Shown here: positions 63,301 to 64,000 of the stretch, in pieces
How the letters are laid out: every line of letters begins with the position of its first letter
Position numbering within the stretch: position 1 is the stretch's first letter
DNA from: Calothrix sp. NIES-2100
GTDB lineage: Bacteria; Cyanobacteriota; Cyanobacteriia; Cyanobacteriales; Nostocaceae
Assembly: GCF_002368195.1 (NCBI RefSeq)
Contig: NZ_AP018178.1
Coordinates: 6,832,645 to 6,896,644 of the forward strand
Direction of reading: 5' to 3'
Length of the DNA: 64,000 nucleotides
The notes under the pieces: model-generated
Told to the model about the DNA's origin: nothing
The model's input: only the letters and a program-made list of their open reading frames with translations
The model's database searches: none
Position numbers and translations under genes: made by a program

Positions 63301-64000
63301 CCGATGCGGTCAACAGCGTCGTCTCCAGCCCCAATGGCAAAACCTTAGCTTCCGCCAGTGCTGATAAAACTATCAAATTATGGAATTGGGAAACGGGTAA
63401 AGTAATTTCCACCCTCAGTGGTCATAGCATTGCGGTCATCAGCATTGTCTTCAGCCCCAATGGCAAAACCTTAGCTTCCGCCAGTGCTGATAAAACTATC
63501 AAATTGTGGAATCGGGACACAGGCAGAGTAATTTCTACCCTGACTGGGCATAGCGATGTGGTCAACAGCGTCGTCTTCAGCCCCGATGGAAGAACTTTAG
63601 CTTCCGCTAGTCATGACAAGACCATCAAATTGTGGAATCGGGACACAGGCAGAGTAATTTCTACTCTGACTGGGCATAGCGATGTGGTCAACAGCGTCGT
63701 CTTCAGCCCCGATGGAAGAACTTTAGCTTCCGCTAGTCATGACAAGACCATCAAATTGTGGAATTGGGACACAGGCAAAGTAATTTCCACCCTGACTGGG
63801 CATAGCGATGTGGTCAACAGCGTTGTCTTCAGCCCCGATGGCAAAACTTTAGCTTCCGCCAGTTATGACAACACGATCAAATTGTGGAATCGGGAGACCG
63901 GCAAAGAAATTTCCACCCTGAATGGGCATAGCGAAGCTGTCTACAGCGTCGTCTTCAGCCCCGATGGAAGAACTTTAGCTTCCGCTAATTATGACAAGAC
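60315..64000 (+). CDS. AAA-like NTPase with membrane helix, coiled coil and WD40 propeller (3' part outside window)
   Basis: At least 1228 residues, open to the right edge. AAA-like (AAA_35) domain at ~1-330 with PTYVRRQADDDIY, Walker A LNSRQMGKSSLR (41-52) and Walker B IFIDEIDSIL (~140). An in-frame repeat insertion at ~253-300 lies within the winged-helix part. A membrane helix at ~483-507 (VGAVVLGLAVVGAVASLMF) is followed by an Ala/Gln/Lys-rich coiled coil (~510-690), the linker ALKGTQLEQAGTNALRVF, and 11 full plus one partial WD40 blades of 42 residues. Apaf-1-like sensor layout. Partner of the CHAT and nuclease genes by strand, spacing and shared NTPase type. Confidence 0.9.
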   Translation, partial: MTKYQYQVGGSLPQDAPTYVRRQADDDIYAGLTQGEFCYVLNSRQMGKSSLRVQVMQRLQDEGFACANIDITAIGTADITPEQWYAGVIDTLVGSLNLYTSFDLDTWWTENGLLSPVQRLSKFLETVLLKTITEKIVIFIDEIDSILSLSFNLDDFFAVIRDCYNRRATHADYNRLTFALIGVSTPSDLIQDKRRTPFNIGRAIDLTGFRLDEAEPLARGLAAVGDAGELMRVVLEWTGGQPFLTQKVCKLVVGEGGRGNGEGGQGGQGDRLRLRSAFGGQGGQGGQESKIENLKSEVEGWVEDLVRRRIIENWEAQDEPEHLKTIRDRIMARGEEKTGRLLALCQQISQQGEIAADDSAEQTELRLTGLVVKRDGKLRIYNRIYAEVFKQEWSEKLLAKLRPYSDGFNAWVESQQQDESRLLRGKTLQDAQEWATGKSLSDLDYRFLAASQELEKRDVQRRLEAEEQAKQVLAEANRKANRRIQVGAVVLGLAVVGAVASLMFAQYQRGQARIATTETDNAKTELNQAKQETEVIKQDNQRISAENQKISSDNKKISAQAEQAKRNLNNTELNLKAANAKVNQAQQKVTAAEGKVEAANNQVRQAEAQAKQAVQQRQTAQQQREEAVAGLNRAREEQQQAQQELQKAQIDLNAAVNARAKADEERKIALKGTQLEQAGTNALRVFAPSKEIEGLLLAVQTAEELKTLVKDKKSLADYPAYSPLFSLQTILLNIREQNRLETHSASVNSVVFSPDGKTLASASTDNTIKLWNLDTGRVISTLTGHSNGIYSIVFSPDGRTLASASRNNTINLWNRDTGRVISTLTGHSNGVYSIVFSPDGRTLASASRDKTIKLWNRDTGRVISTLTGHSDVVYSIVFSPDGKTLASASRDKTIKLWNRDTGRVISTLTGHSNAVVSVVFSPDGKTLASASYDNTIKLWNQETGKVISTLSGHTDAVNSVVFSPDGKTLASASADKTIKLWNRETGKVISTLSGHTDAVNSVVSSPNGKTLASASADKTIKLWNWETGKVISTLSGHSIAVISIVFSPNGKTLASASADKTIKLWNRDTGRVISTLTGHSDVVNSVVFSPDGRTLASASHDKTIKLWNRDTGRVISTLTGHSDVVNSVVFSPDGRTLASASHDKTIKLWNWDTGKVISTLTGHSDVVNSVVFSPDGKTLASASYDNTIKLWNRETGKEISTLNGHSEAVYSVVFSPDGRTLASANYDK
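61071..61212 (+). repeat. In-frame insertion of intergenic repeats in the WD40 NTPase gene
   Basis: GGGGGAAGGG units, GGGGGACAAGG units, TTCGACTTCGCTCAGCC and TCTAAAATCGAAAATC-type units. They encode GEGGRGNGEGGQGGQGDR, LRLRSAF and repeats of GGQ. The same GACAAGGG and TTCGACTTCGCTCA strings stand between genes at 10697-10750. Frame is kept throughout. Confidence 0.8.
62541..64000 (+). repeat. 126-base repeats encoding WD40 blades
   Basis: Eleven complete units and one partial, each 126 bases (42 residues) with the pattern SVVFSPDGKTLASAS, TIKLWN, TGKVISTLTGH. Neighbouring units, such as those at about 63180 and 63306, differ at only a few bases, so they have been copied recently. Confidence 0.9.

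Noticed and set aside
62541..64000. Non-coding satellite repeat
   Set aside because: The 126-base units keep the reading frame and encode canonical WD40 blades.

Overview
The window is chromosomal DNA from a filamentous, very probably heterocyst-forming cyanobacterium (Nostoc/Anabaena/Calothrix type). The evidence is plant-like photosynthesis genes (ndhF1, psb27, rbcR, a Z-ISO carotene isomerase), cyanobacterial-type gshA, cofH, a DevH-like regulator, very many GCGATCGC (HIP1) octamers, and heptanucleotide tandem repeats between genes. No phage, CRISPR array, rRNA or complete insertion sequence was seen. The only tRNA is tRNA-Met(CAT).

Layout. 1-9.5 kb: ndhF1 (cut by the left edge), a thioredoxin-like gene, Z-ISO, rbcR, a 4-Cys Ser/Thr kinase followed by a PstS-like phosphate-binding protein with a Pho-box-like element, a decayed copy of that PstS gene, and devH. 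9.7-23.5 kb: a catalytic-domain-less ArgRS-like protein, a candidate Yfr2-type small RNA, a HAD phosphatase, polA with an overlapping Rpn-type nuclease, hydrolases, psb27, cofH and a glycosyltransferase-GtrA fusion. 23.6-32.5 kb: an SLH porin, a Crp-type regulator, the phosphate-signalling set sphR-sphS-phoU, and a divergent pair of coiled-coil proteins resembling LfiA/LfiB. 32.5-43 kb: two tiny hydrophilic ORFs, hisA, the DUF2499/DUF3593 membrane pair, csaB, an RHH-MazF toxin-antitoxin pair, tRNA-Met, a large LysM-M23 cell-wall peptidase with tandem CRP-like sites, trmL and gshA.

43.3-49.7 kb is a two-gene unit: a 1500-residue UPF1-like SF1 helicase carrying an IF2-type N-terminal domain, followed with a short overlap by a protein with one degenerate PLD motif. 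49.8-57.2 kb holds a deacetylase, MscS, a MITE-like element sitting exactly at the mscS stop codon, an SLH protein, an Uma2 remnant, a hydrolase and a second kinase.

57.9-64 kb (continuing past the right edge) is the most system-like region. It has three consecutive same-strand genes: a caspase-like CHAT protease fused to an AAA-like NTPase, a PD-(D/E)XK nuclease, and an AAA-like NTPase with a membrane helix, coiled coil and at least 11 nearly identical WD40 blades. Together they have the parts list of a sensor/switch/effector conflict or cell-death module. That role is inferred from architecture only.

Small repeats are a theme. Heptamer or simple-sequence repeats run into the start codons of at least five genes. 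Intergenic-type repeats have also been captured in frame inside the WD40 NTPase and form the tail of the CHAT protein.
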